Source of the DNA: Aliikangiella coralliicola
GTDB taxonomy: Bacteria; Pseudomonadota; Gammaproteobacteria; Enterobacterales; Kangiellaceae
NCBI RefSeq assembly: GCF_007004725.1
Contig: NZ_ML660164.1
Coordinates: 371,501-435,500, forward strand
Direction of reading: 5' to 3'
DNA: 64,000 nucleotides
Shown in pieces: positions 38,158 through 45,134 of this stretch. Position numbers and translations under genes: made by a program. Each line of letters starts with the position of its first letter. The stretch's first letter is position 1. Under the pieces are notes generated by a model that was not told the DNA's origin, did no database searches, and was given only the letters and a program-made list of their open reading frames with translations.

Positions 38158-38610
38158 AGCGGGTTCTCTATATGCGAAGAGGCGAGTTTCGGGCGCGAAT
38201 AGTACACCATGAAAATGTGCTGTCAATCTCAATTGGGTAAAAGAATAGTTCATAAACTGCGCAGTGCAGTAAAATTGCTGAAATAAGTGTGATAAAGGCA
38301 ACAATTTTAGTTTTCCATTAAGCGGGCTGATGAGGGAAAAAGCGCTGAAATAGCTAAAATTGAGAAAATTATTTGAAAATAAATTTAATTATAATTCAAA
38401 GGGATATGCGCTAGTTTTAATGCTTTACCTGAACTTTAGTCATAAATTGAAATCGATACCGTCATTTTAATAGCGAAATTTTATTTGCGGAACAAAGTTA
38501 ATCAACCTAAGGTCTAGCTTAGGTAGGGAAAAATTAGGGTTTTCCCTATCTTGGAAAAAACACTTGTGTTTTTAGTCGAGGAACCTACTAACCTAGAGGT
38601 AACTGCATAT
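38158..38610. other. Divergent promoter region of sulP and rmf, with hairpin leader
   Basis: This gap of about 450 bases separates the divergent SulP-type and rmf genes. The rmf-proximal end contains three consecutive hairpins (38506-38523, 38524-38548, 38556-38573). No other gene is seen. Confidence 0.5.
38506..38573 (+). promoter_or_regulatory. Three-hairpin leader of rmf
   Basis: CCTAAG/CTTAGG (38506-38523), then TAGGGAAAA/TTTTCCCTA (38524-38548), then AAAAACAC/GTGTTTTT (38556-38573) follow each other with almost no spacer. The third ends in a T run. This could be an mRNA-stability or attenuation structure ahead of rmf. Confidence 0.5.
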
Positions 38611-38784
38611 ATGAAAAGACAGAAGCGTGACCGATTTGAAAGGGCTCACCATAAAGGATTTACGGCGGGTATTAGCGGGAAATCAAGTGAAGCTTGTCCA
38701 TTTACAACTTCCGAAGTGAAAGAGCAGTGGCTCGGAGGATGGCGAGAAGCCAGGGCAGAAATGGGAAAAGGGTATTTTACTTGA
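38611..38784 (+). CDS. rmf: Ribosome modulation factor
   Basis: A 57-residue basic protein that converts 70S ribosomes into inactive 100S dimers in stationary phase. It matches RMF over its whole length: KRQKRDRFERAHHKGF, the AGISGKSSEACP middle, and QWLGGWREA. The ATG at 38611 has an AGAGGT site; a longer open frame starting at a TTG 60 bases upstream is not supported. It is monocistronic. The three hairpins before it and stationary-phase induction known from E. coli suggest post-transcriptional control. Confidence 0.95.
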   Translation: MKRQKRDRFERAHHKGFTAGISGKSSEACPFTTSEVKEQWLGGWREARAEMGKGYFT

Positions 38785-39027
38785 AGCAGGACATGAAGTA
38801 GGCCACACTTCTTTACGGTTTAATCGAAATTTATTCAGTTTTTAGGTTGGTTATTTCATTCGATTTTCATCTAGTGGAATCAACTGATCAGCCAAATATA
38901 ACCAGACTAAAAACGACTAATAATAGAATTGATTGAAAAATCACATTAATTCAAAAGGTAGTGCTAGGGGTTAATGTTAAAGAATAATTGTGAATAGCCC
39001 ACTTGAACCATAATCTAAGAATCTCCT

Positions 39028-39053
39028 AAAGCCTTCACACCTGAAGGCTTTTT
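39028..39053 (+). terminator. Intrinsic terminator downstream of rmf
   Basis: AAAGCCTTCA pairs with TGAAGGCTTT around a CACC loop and ends in a short T run. It has a good GC core and insulates nadA from rmf. Confidence 0.88.
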
Positions 39054-39236
39054 AATTTCTGTAAGGCCATTTTTGTAAATGCTTTAGCGCTGTTTTGCCC
39101 GCCAATACCAAGATACACTCCCGCAAATTTCAAAATAAACTGCGCTAAATAACATTTAGTTAGAGCAAGATTAGCCATTTTCGAGAGTTTTCGCGGACGT
39201 TTTGTCGCTTTAGACTACCACTGGAAGGAATGGGGT

Positions 39237-39245
39237 TGGTATAAT
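39237..39245 (+). promoter_or_regulatory. Extended -10 promoter of nadA
   Basis: TGGTATAAT (39237-39245) is an extended -10 element ending about 30 bases before the nadA ATG. No good -35 stands out, which fits an extended -10 promoter. Confidence 0.6.
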
Positions 39246-39276
39246 ACCCGGACCTTTAATATTTGAAGTAAATTCT

Positions 39277-40293
39277 ATGTTAGCAGTTCCCGTGACGGAA
39301 TTCCCTTTTCCCAGACCGCCGAAACAATTATCTGAAAACGAAGCCGAAAAGCTCGAAGATCTATGCGCTGAAGAGCTTGAGAAGCATAACGCTGTATTGA
39401 TTGCCCATTATTATACTGATCCAGCCATTCAGAAACTTGCCGAGAAAACGGGGGGATTTGTCGGAGATTCGTTAGAGATGGCGAAATTTGGCGCGGCACA
39501 TAAAGCAGACACTCTGGTTGTGGCGGGTGTTAAATTTATGGGCGAAACCTCGAAAATGCTGAGCCCAGAAAAGCGAGTTATCATGCCGACTTTGGAGGCT
39601 ACTTGCTCACTTGATCTCGGTTGTCCGGCAAAGGAGTTTAAGCAATTTATCGATGAGCATCCTGATCGAACAGTTGTTGTTTACGCAAATACCTCTGCAG
39701 AGGTAAAAGCCCTTGCGGATTGGGTCATTACCAGCAGTATCGCGGTAGACGTCATTGAACATCTCGATGCTAAAGGCGAAAAAATATTATGGGGACCAGA
39801 TCGACATTTGGGAGGATACATTCAAAAGAAAACCGGCGCCGATATGATTTTATGGCAAGGTCATTGCGTGGTACATGATGAGTTTAAACACATTGCATTG
39901 GAAAAAACCATCAAAATGTACCCTGAAGCCGCTGTCCTGGTTCATCCGGAGTCTCCCGATTCTGTGATAGCCCTTGCTGACCACGTTGGCTCTACCTCTC
40001 AGCTGATAAAAGCCGCACGAGATATTCCGGAAGAGCAAGTGATTGTTGCAACTGATAAAGGCATCTTCCACAAAATGCAGCAAGCCGCGCCTGATAAAGA
40101 TTTGATCATCGCACCGACAGCGGGAGAGGGCGCAACCTGTCGCAGTTGTGCGCAATGTCCATGGATGAAAATGAACGAATTGACTAATCTTGCGGGTGTT
40201 TTTAACCATGATGATAATGAAATATTTGTCGAACCAGACCTGATAAAAAGAGCACTTGTTCCGCTGGAGCGAATGGTTAGTTTTAAGAAATAA
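39277..40293 (+). CDS. nadA: Quinolinate synthase A
   Basis: A 338-residue iron-sulphur enzyme that joins iminoaspartate and dihydroxyacetone phosphate to make quinolinate for NAD synthesis. Cluster ligands are visible in ATCSLDLGC and in the C-terminal [10 protein letters not shown] region. The substrate-binding HYYTDP and GDSLEMAKF motifs are intact. The length is typical of the longer NadA type of proteobacteria. It is monocistronic, with its own promoter and a terminator shared with pilU. Confidence 0.96.
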   Translation: MLAVPVTEFPFPRPPKQLSENEAEKLEDLCAEELEKHNAVLIAHYYTDPAIQKLAEKTGGFVGDSLEMAKFGAAHKADTLVVAGVKFMGETSKMLSPEKRVIMPTLEATCSLDLGCPAKEFKQFIDEHPDRTVVVYANTSAEVKALADWVITSSIAVDVIEHLDAKGEKILWGPDRHLGGYIQKKTGADMILWQGHCVVHDEFKHIALEKTIKMYPEAAVLVHPESPDSVIALADHVGSTSQLIKAARDIPEEQVIVATDKGIFHKMQQAAPDKDLIIAPTAGEGATCRSCAQCPWMKMNELTNLAGVFNHDDNEIFVEPDLIKRALVPLERMVSFKK

Positions 40294-40316
40294 CACAAGT
40301 TTTTGAACACTACCAA

Positions 40317-40345
40317 AAAAGCCGGTTGTAGTTTAACCGGCTTTT
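40317..40345. terminator. Bidirectional terminator between nadA and pilU
   Basis: AAAAGCCGGTT pairs perfectly with AACCGGCTTTT around a seven-base loop, with A and T tracts on both sides, between convergent genes. Confidence 0.92.
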
Positions 40346-40376
40346 CTGATTTTGCATTTTTGGCTGAGTCGAAAAT

Positions 40377-41507
40377 CTATAATTTGGTGGAAAAACTCGG
40401 TCCCTTTGATTGAGGTTTGATAGCATCCATATTCGCGGTTTTTTGGCCACTTTCCGATAATCTCATTTGTAAGTTCAGATCGGTTCTTGACTCTGCGAAT
40501 CTCAGCGCATCTTCACGCGTAATAGTGTTCGACTTATACAACTTAAACAGAGATTGATCAAATGACATCATTCCATCCATGTGATGTTTCTCGATTGCTT
40601 TCTTAAGCTCTTCCAGGTTGCCTTTTTGTATAATTTCCTGAATATCGGGGGCTTTTTTCAGGATTTCCAGCGCGGCAACGCGTTTTCCTTGTTGGCTCAT
40701 GACTAATCGCTGAGAAACGATGCCTTTCAGAACACTGGATAGTTCTTTCATTACAGAAGCTCTTTGCTCTGTCGGAATAAGGTTACGAATACGCTCTAAA
40801 ACTTGTTTCGCATTATTTCCGTGTATGGTTGCCAGACATAAATGGCCGGTTTGCGCATAACTAATCGCGTAATGCATGGCTTCCTCGTCTCGTATTTCAC
40901 CAATAAGAATCACATCAGGCGCTTCTCGCATCGCATTTTTGAGACCGTTTTGATAATTTTTAGTGTCTACGCCAATTTCACGTTGGTCGATAATCGACAT
41001 TTTATGCTCGTGAAGAAATTCAATGGGGTCTTCTATGGTGAGAATGTGGCTAGTGTCGCGGCGATTTCGATAATCTATCATCGCCGCCAATGTCGTTGAT
41101 TTACCACTGCCGGTTGGTCCGCAAACGAGCACCAGTCCCGAACGCTCCATCACGAGCTCAGCGGTAGCTTTGGGGAGTTTAAGTTGTTCTATGCTAGCGA
41201 TATCTGATTTGATATGCCGCATTACCATACCTACTTCACCTCGCTGAAGGAATACATTCACACGAAATCGTCCGATATCACCGACTGAGATGGCGAAATT
41301 TTGCTCCCATTCTTCTTCAAACTCCTTTATTTGCTTTTCGTCCATCAATCCGTAAGCAATATCTTTTATTGCGCCAGGAGGCATGGCGCCTTGTCCCATC
41401 GGTGTTGAAACCCCTTCTATTTTCATGTGGGGTGGTGCGCCGGTACTAAAAAACAGGTCCGAGGCGTTTTTTTCTGCCATCAGCCGCAACAGTAATTTAA
41501 TATCCAT
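40377..41507 (-). CDS. pilU: Type IV pilus retraction ATPase, PilU-like
   Basis: A 376-residue hexameric secretion ATPase of the PilT/PilU group, which helps PilT to retract type IV pili for twitching and DNA uptake. The Walker A motif is CGPTGSGKST; ILTIEDPIEF and the AIRD-like IGEIRDEEAM follow, with a His-box GHLCLATIHGN. The C-terminal tail (KPQSKGPSFSTKL region) and overall length favour PilU over PilT. Its usual partner pilT is not in the window. A roughly 230-base gap separates it from tRNA-Ser. Confidence 0.9.
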   Translation of the reverse strand: MDIKLLLRLMAEKNASDLFFSTGAPPHMKIEGVSTPMGQGAMPPGAIKDIAYGLMDEKQIKEFEEEWEQNFAISVGDIGRFRVNVFLQRGEVGMVMRHIKSDIASIEQLKLPKATAELVMERSGLVLVCGPTGSGKSTTLAAMIDYRNRRDTSHILTIEDPIEFLHEHKMSIIDQREIGVDTKNYQNGLKNAMREAPDVILIGEIRDEEAMHYAISYAQTGHLCLATIHGNNAKQVLERIRNLIPTEQRASVMKELSSVLKGIVSQRLVMSQQGKRVAALEILKKAPDIQEIIQKGNLEELKKAIEKHHMDGMMSFDQSLFKLYKSNTITREDALRFAESRTDLNLQMRLSESGQKTANMDAIKPQSKGPSFSTKL

Positions 41508-41625
41508 TAGGGATCCTTAAGTAAAACATTGTTTAATTTGGTTAGTTTTTATTCTATGGCAGTGAATAGAAATTTCACGGAGCGCCTGCCACAATCATAG
41601 ACCGAAATTAATCTTTTATAAAGCA

Positions 41626-41652
41626 TTGCCATTTAAAAGAAATTTGTATAAT
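41626..41652 (+). promoter_or_regulatory. Promoter of tRNA-Ser and ffs copy 1
   Basis: TATAAT (41647-41652) is followed by a GC-rich discriminator (CTACGCGCC). TTGCCA (41626-41631) is 15 bases upstream, a short spacing. It should make a transcript covering tRNA-Ser and the first 4.5S RNA. Confidence 0.55.
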
Positions 41653-41741
41653 CTACGCGCCTTGCAAATAAGTAGGCGAAAGCCTGTATTTGTGGCTAAA
41701 GATTGAACGAGGATTAGAAGGTTTAATTAATTCTCGTAATA

Positions 41742-41831
41742 GGTGAGGTGTCCGAGTGGTTGAAGGAGCACGCCTGGAAAGCGTGTATAGGTTAACACCT
41801 ATCGAGGGTTCGAATCCCTCTCTCACCGCCA
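41742..41831 (+). tRNA. tRNA-Ser (anticodon GGA)
   Basis: A 90-base class II tRNA with encoded CCA. It begins GGTGAGGTGTCCGAGTGG, has the anticodon loop CTGGAAA (anticodon GGA), a variable arm, and the T arm GGTTCGAATCC. It closely follows E. coli tRNA-Ser(GGA). It is 29 bases upstream of ffs copy 1 and probably shares its transcript. Confidence 0.97.
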
Positions 41832-41860
41832 GAGCTTTACCAGAAAAGTTTTTGTTCATA

Positions 41861-41976
41861 ATGGTGGTCCTATTGGTCCTCCCGCAACGATAGGTTGTAA
41901 ACTCCGCCAGGCCCGGAAGGGAGCAACGGTAGCAATTGACTCGTGTGCCGGGATGTGGCTGATAGGATCGCCTCCA
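41861..41976 (+). ncRNA. ffs: 4.5S SRP RNA, copy 1 (attL)
   Basis: This 116-base RNA contains the SRP core for Ffh binding (CAGGCCCGGAAGGGAGCA) and the returning strand TGTGCCGGGAT, so it folds into the bacterial 4.5S hairpin. With Ffh it targets membrane proteins to the translocon. It differs from copy 2 at 41882 (C, versus T) and 41899 (A, versus G). The 5' part belongs to the host chromosome; the part after the crossover should derive from the element. No separate promoter is clear, so it is probably processed from the tRNA-Ser transcript. Confidence 0.95.
41900..41976 (+). repeat. Left 77-base exact direct repeat (attL core)
   Basis: The block from 41900 to 41976 is identical to 56279-56355, which is 14,379 bases further on. 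Sequence identity stops sharply right after it. The recombination crossover must lie within this block. Confidence 0.93.
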
Positions 41977-42075
41977 GTTCTAGCTAAGCCTTTATTTTAA
42001 AGGTGTTCAGCAAAGTTAATCTTCAAAGTTTTTAATTACGTGTATCACTTGCGCGTATCACTTTGGAGTGTTTCA

Positions 42076-43116
42076 ATGCATCTAATGTTGTCCCGCCATG
42101 GAATATGGTATTACCGGAAGTCCTATTCGTTAGCATCAGGCAAGCGTAAAGAAATTCGAAAAAGTTTAGGCACTCGTAGCAAAAGGGAGGCAAAAATACT
42201 TGCCGCTAAATTATTTTCACTTTCACACAGCGCTGAGATTGGTCAAATTGCAACCAATATAATTACACAAGACAAAATCCCATCATTGGAAATATGTATT
42301 AGTAATTACTTAAGAGAGAATTCACATCTTTGGCAAGAACGGCACAAATTCCGAATCGAAGGAATTCTTAAACAATTACCTAAGCTTCACTTAGAAAGAG
42401 CCGATGTATCAAAATTAAAAAACAAATGGCTCCGTACTAAATCCATAGCCACAGTCAACAAATGCTTAGGTTATTGTTCGATGTTTTACAAATGGTTACA
42501 AGCTGAATACGACGGCATCGAAAATCTTTTTGGTAAAGTGAAACTTAAAGGTCACGTAGAAAAATCTCGAAAGGCATACACAAAGGATGAGTTAGTAAAA
42601 TTCTACAATCTCGCTATTCAATTACGAGAGAAGGGCATGGAGTCGCACTTTTGGTTTCTAATGATTGGCAGGTATACCGGCATGAGGGCTAACGAGGTTT
42701 GTCAATTGAAACCTTCTGATGTGGATTTGGATTTGAATGTGTTCTATGTACGTGGAGAAGTGCTAAAAACTAAAACTTCAAATCGTGTAATACCTATTCA
42801 CCCTAGACTTCTAGAATTGGGACTCTGTAAATTTCTAGATACAAGATCTGAAAGATTAATGGAACATTGGAAGGCTTCAAAACGCTCATTTGCGGCGATG
42901 CCTACAAAGTGGTACTCGAACTTTAGAAATCGAAATGGCTTACCTGATTACCATTCTTTAAGGCATACGGTGGCTACCGAAATGAAGTCTTCTGGAGTGC
43001 CTGCACAGTTTTCAGCGGCGATTTTGGGTCATATTAACGGAAACATTACTTTTGACAGATATGGTCATTCCATAGCCATCGAAAAATTGTCAGAAGCAAT
43101 TAATTGTTTAGATTAG
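42076..43116 (+). CDS. Tyrosine recombinase (integrase) of the island
   Basis: A 346-residue phage-type integrase that should integrate and excise the island at ffs. An N-terminal arm-binding-like segment and a SAM-like core-binding domain (about 75-165) precede the catalytic domain. Its residues are visible: Arg in TGMRANE, Lys in VLKTKTS, HSLRHT, LGHINGN and the nucleophilic Tyr in RYGH. The ATG at 42076 has GGAG eight bases upstream; a frame start 36 bases earlier is less likely. It lies about 100 bases after ffs copy 1 on the same strand, so read-through from the host tRNA-Ser/ffs transcript could express it. Confidence 0.95.
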   Translation: MHLMLSRHGIWYYRKSYSLASGKRKEIRKSLGTRSKREAKILAAKLFSLSHSAEIGQIATNIITQDKIPSLEICISNYLRENSHLWQERHKFRIEGILKQLPKLHLERADVSKLKNKWLRTKSIATVNKCLGYCSMFYKWLQAEYDGIENLFGKVKLKGHVEKSRKAYTKDELVKFYNLAIQLREKGMESHFWFLMIGRYTGMRANEVCQLKPSDVDLDLNVFYVRGEVLKTKTSNRVIPIHPRLLELGLCKFLDTRSERLMEHWKASKRSFAAMPTKWYSNFRNRNGLPDYHSLRHTVATEMKSSGVPAQFSAAILGHINGNITFDRYGHSIAIEKLSEAINCLD

Positions 43117-43118
43117 GG

Positions 43119-43328
43119 TTACTTGGGAAACAGATCTTCGATATCACATTTAAAAGCTTTACACATGTGCTCGAGAGTATCCAAAGTAACATTTTGCTCG
43201 AGTTTTTCGATTCTAGATACAGAGGCAAAAGACATTCCGTGTTGCTTTGCAAAATTTCTTAAAGGAGTGGTTCCCCTCTTGAGTTTTAGGAATTTTGCCA
43301 GTCGTTTTCTAAGTTCGTGCTGTTTCAT
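43119..43328 (-). CDS. XRE-family transcriptional regulator
   Basis: A 69-residue DNA-binding protein of the Cro/C1 type. The helix-turn-helix spans about 20-55 (LRNFAKQHGMSFASVSRIEK) with a typical second half. It ends in EDLFPK, a common ending in these regulators. It converges on the integrase, three bases apart, and is divergent from the next small gene; two palindromes lie in the divergent gap. It is probably an autorepressor controlling island gene expression. Confidence 0.92.
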   Translation of the reverse strand: MKQHELRKRLAKFLKLKRGTTPLRNFAKQHGMSFASVSRIEKLEQNVTLDTLEHMCKAFKCDIEDLFPK

Positions 43329-43353
43329 GTGTGAACTGTAATTGATTGCTTGT

Positions 43354-43375
43354 TACACATGTGACACAATGTGTA
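43354..43375. promoter_or_regulatory. Candidate XRE operators
   Basis: TACACAT (43354-43360) and ATGTGTA (43369-43375) form an inverted repeat with an eight-base spacer. Two smaller palindromes, CACATGTG (43356-43363) and ACACAATGTGT (43364-43374), lie inside. A further ATGTGTG is near the xre start. The site is in the gap between xre and the divergent gene at 43404. Confidence 0.7.
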
Positions 43376-43403
43376 TATTTAGAAACTTAAGGTATTCGCA
43401 GCT

Positions 43404-43814
43404 ATGCAATTGAGAATTAACAGCCAATTACTATTACTAGTGATAAGCACAACGCTTGTTTTAACCTCTTTCTTAGTCTTCACAAAAACACCTAGCGAAG
43501 AAGTTCAGGCGAGTATTGAGCAAATTTGTAATGGTGTCAGAAAGATGGCTAAAGGCACAATGATGATTAGGCAGGGCGGCGCTACACTTAAAAAGGCCAT
43601 GGACAATCTTCCTAAGGATGTTGAACCGCTTGTATACAAATTAAGGAAATCAATGACGCTGAAAGCTTTTGAAATTCCTCGTCAAACTCTAAAAGAATTT
43701 CAAGACTATGAGATTACCGAGTTTGAGAACAGGTATTACCGTGAGTGTTTAAAATCGAATGCTAAGAGCATCTTTACACCTGAGGAGTACAAGAAACTGC
43801 GGGAAAAGATGTAG
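43404..43814 (+). CDS. Small exported or membrane-anchored protein, unknown
   Basis: A 136-residue protein with one N-terminal hydrophobic segment (about 9-27), either a signal anchor or a signal peptide, and a basic, helical body with two cysteines. It lies opposite xre across the palindromic operator region, so it is probably under XRE control. No family is recognised. Two tiny reading frames follow on the same strand. Confidence 0.65.
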   Translation: MQLRINSQLLLLVISTTLVLTSFLVFTKTPSEEVQASIEQICNGVRKMAKGTMMIRQGGATLKKAMDNLPKDVEPLVYKLRKSMTLKAFEIPRQTLKEFQDYEITEFENRYYRECLKSNAKSIFTPEEYKKLREKM

Positions 43815-43938
43815 TTATTGGATAAGACAGAAATTGCACCGTTGTCTGAGGAAGAATTTTCAAGTCTTAATATGATTATTAACAGTAATCAGCAAAGCGT
43901 TATTGCAACGAGTTAATAACAAACTCGCAGGGATGCAC

Positions 43939-44031
43939 ATGGTTTTAGCGTGGATAGTATCTGCAATAATCTTGATAGCTGTTTCAGTAATACTGTTCAT
44001 TGTGATTAAGCCTCCCACTGATAATGACTAA
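43939..44031 (+). CDS. 30-residue single-helix membrane protein
   Basis: The frame encodes a short start, a hydrophobic helix (AWIVSAIILIAVSVILFIVI) and a charged tail PPTDND. The ATG at 43939 is six bases after AGGGA. Position after the 136-residue membrane protein and the good ribosome site support translation. It could be a toxin-like or holin-like peptide or an accessory subunit; function is unknown. Confidence 0.5.
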   Translation: MVLAWIVSAIILIAVSVILFIVIKPPTDND

Positions 44032-44096
44032 TAGCCACTCACTATGACTGTTCTATAAGTTCAGCACTTCAACACAAAATAAAAATAACTACTATC

Positions 44097-44459
44097 ATGG
44101 AGAAGTTTTCACGCACTTTAATCTTGGTCACCTTGATTATTAACCTTGCATCTTCCGCAGATAATTACAGATACAAAGGAATCCATATCAATAGCCACTG
44201 GACCAAGATTAAGACCTGTCAAACTGCTTTAAAGATTCTTAAGGATTGGGCTACGTTACCGAAGGAAACAATGATTCAACTGAGTAATCTCCCATGTACC
44301 GTCTCTGAGCTTCAACAAACATTAACAGGGCCATTTGTGAAGTTTAAGCCCTACTCTGTGACGTGGGGGAATGGGGTAGCTGTTACAGTGATATTAGATG
44401 ATGGCATGATTCAGATTATACGGTTAAATAGGAGCGTAAGAATACACCGTCATCACTAA
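44097..44459 (+). CDS. Secreted protein of unknown function
   Basis: A 120-residue protein with a cleavable signal peptide (about 1-20, ending in SSA). The mature part has two cysteines (near 37 and 65), possibly a disulphide, and a beta-rich C-terminal end closing in HRHH. No ribosome site is obvious. The length and signal peptide resemble small periplasmic proteins on mobile elements. Not recognised. Confidence 0.6.
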   Translation: MEKFSRTLILVTLIINLASSADNYRYKGIHINSHWTKIKTCQTALKILKDWATLPKETMIQLSNLPCTVSELQQTLTGPFVKFKPYSVTWGNGVAVTVILDDGMIQIIRLNRSVRIHRHH

Positions 44460-44502
44460 CTAATTTAGATTTTCAATAATTTAAACCTTTGTAACTCATC
44501 AA

Positions 44503-45039
44503 TTAGTTTTTCTTTTCTTTTAATCTAGCCAGAGCCACCTTACTCCAACTCTGAAACAACTTAAAAGCATCATTCCCACTCATTCCAGTGATGGGTTCTA
44601 GAGTCCATCTATTGTCAGGATCTAGAAACCTATGAGTCCAATCAACTCCATCGATAAACATTGAATGCTCAGAACTTCCTGAAAATGGCCACGAAACTTG
44701 AATCGTACCAGATACAGCAAACATAACCCCTTGTAGGAACCCTTGAACTTCCGAATTCCAATTAAACCACTCTCCTGAACGTCGGTGACAATCTAGTTTT
44801 TGATGTAAGTTTTCTTCAGCCACTTTTCCTAACAACTTCGAATAGAACACTAGGTGCAACTGACTAGGTGAACCTGTATTCAGATTCGAAAGACGGCTTA
44901 GAGGGTTGGTAGAAATTCCAATTTTTATAGACTTTGGCTCTTCGCAATAAATGAGGTAAAGACCTTCTACAGGTTCCTCAATTACTGAATACCCTGTTTG
45001 GGGCCCAAATAATATCCACTCTTTGTCAAAATTTCCCAT
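44503..45039 (-). CDS. GIY-YIG (T5orf172/Mug113-type) nuclease-like protein
   Basis: A 178-residue protein with a GIY-YIG-like fold of the T5orf172/Mug113 type. GLYLIYC gives the GIY strand, IKIGIS the YIG strand, RLSNLNTGSP the arginine helix, and a later EENLHQKL plus SGEWF complete the family pattern. The fold suggests DNA cleavage. The ATG at 45039 has AAGG well placed; a frame start 36 bases upstream is less likely. It lies 95 bases downstream of the 839-residue gene on the same strand, so the two probably form an operon. Confidence 0.72.
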   Translation of the reverse strand: MGNFDKEWILFGPQTGYSVIEEPVEGLYLIYCEEPKSIKIGISTNPLSRLSNLNTGSPSQLHLVFYSKLLGKVAEENLHQKLDCHRRSGEWFNWNSEVQGFLQGVMFAVSGTIQVSWPFSGSSEHSMFIDGVDWTHRFLDPDNRWTLEPITGMSGNDAFKLFQSWSKVALARLKEKKN

Positions 45040-45134
45040 GCTTGTCACCCTTGCATTAGCATAACATTTGCACAATCTGGTAGTTCATATGTAACATGAT
45101 TTTTGGGGTTCTATTAGGACTAACAATCTACTAA

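Larger units (their letters stand above)
38785..39276. other. Intergenic region between rmf and nadA
   Basis: These 492 bases contain no convincing gene. They hold a terminator (39028-39053) nearly 250 bases after rmf and the nadA promoter. The distance between rmf and the terminator leaves room for a small RNA or a long 3' untranslated region; no promoter for a separate RNA was identified. Confidence 0.5.
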
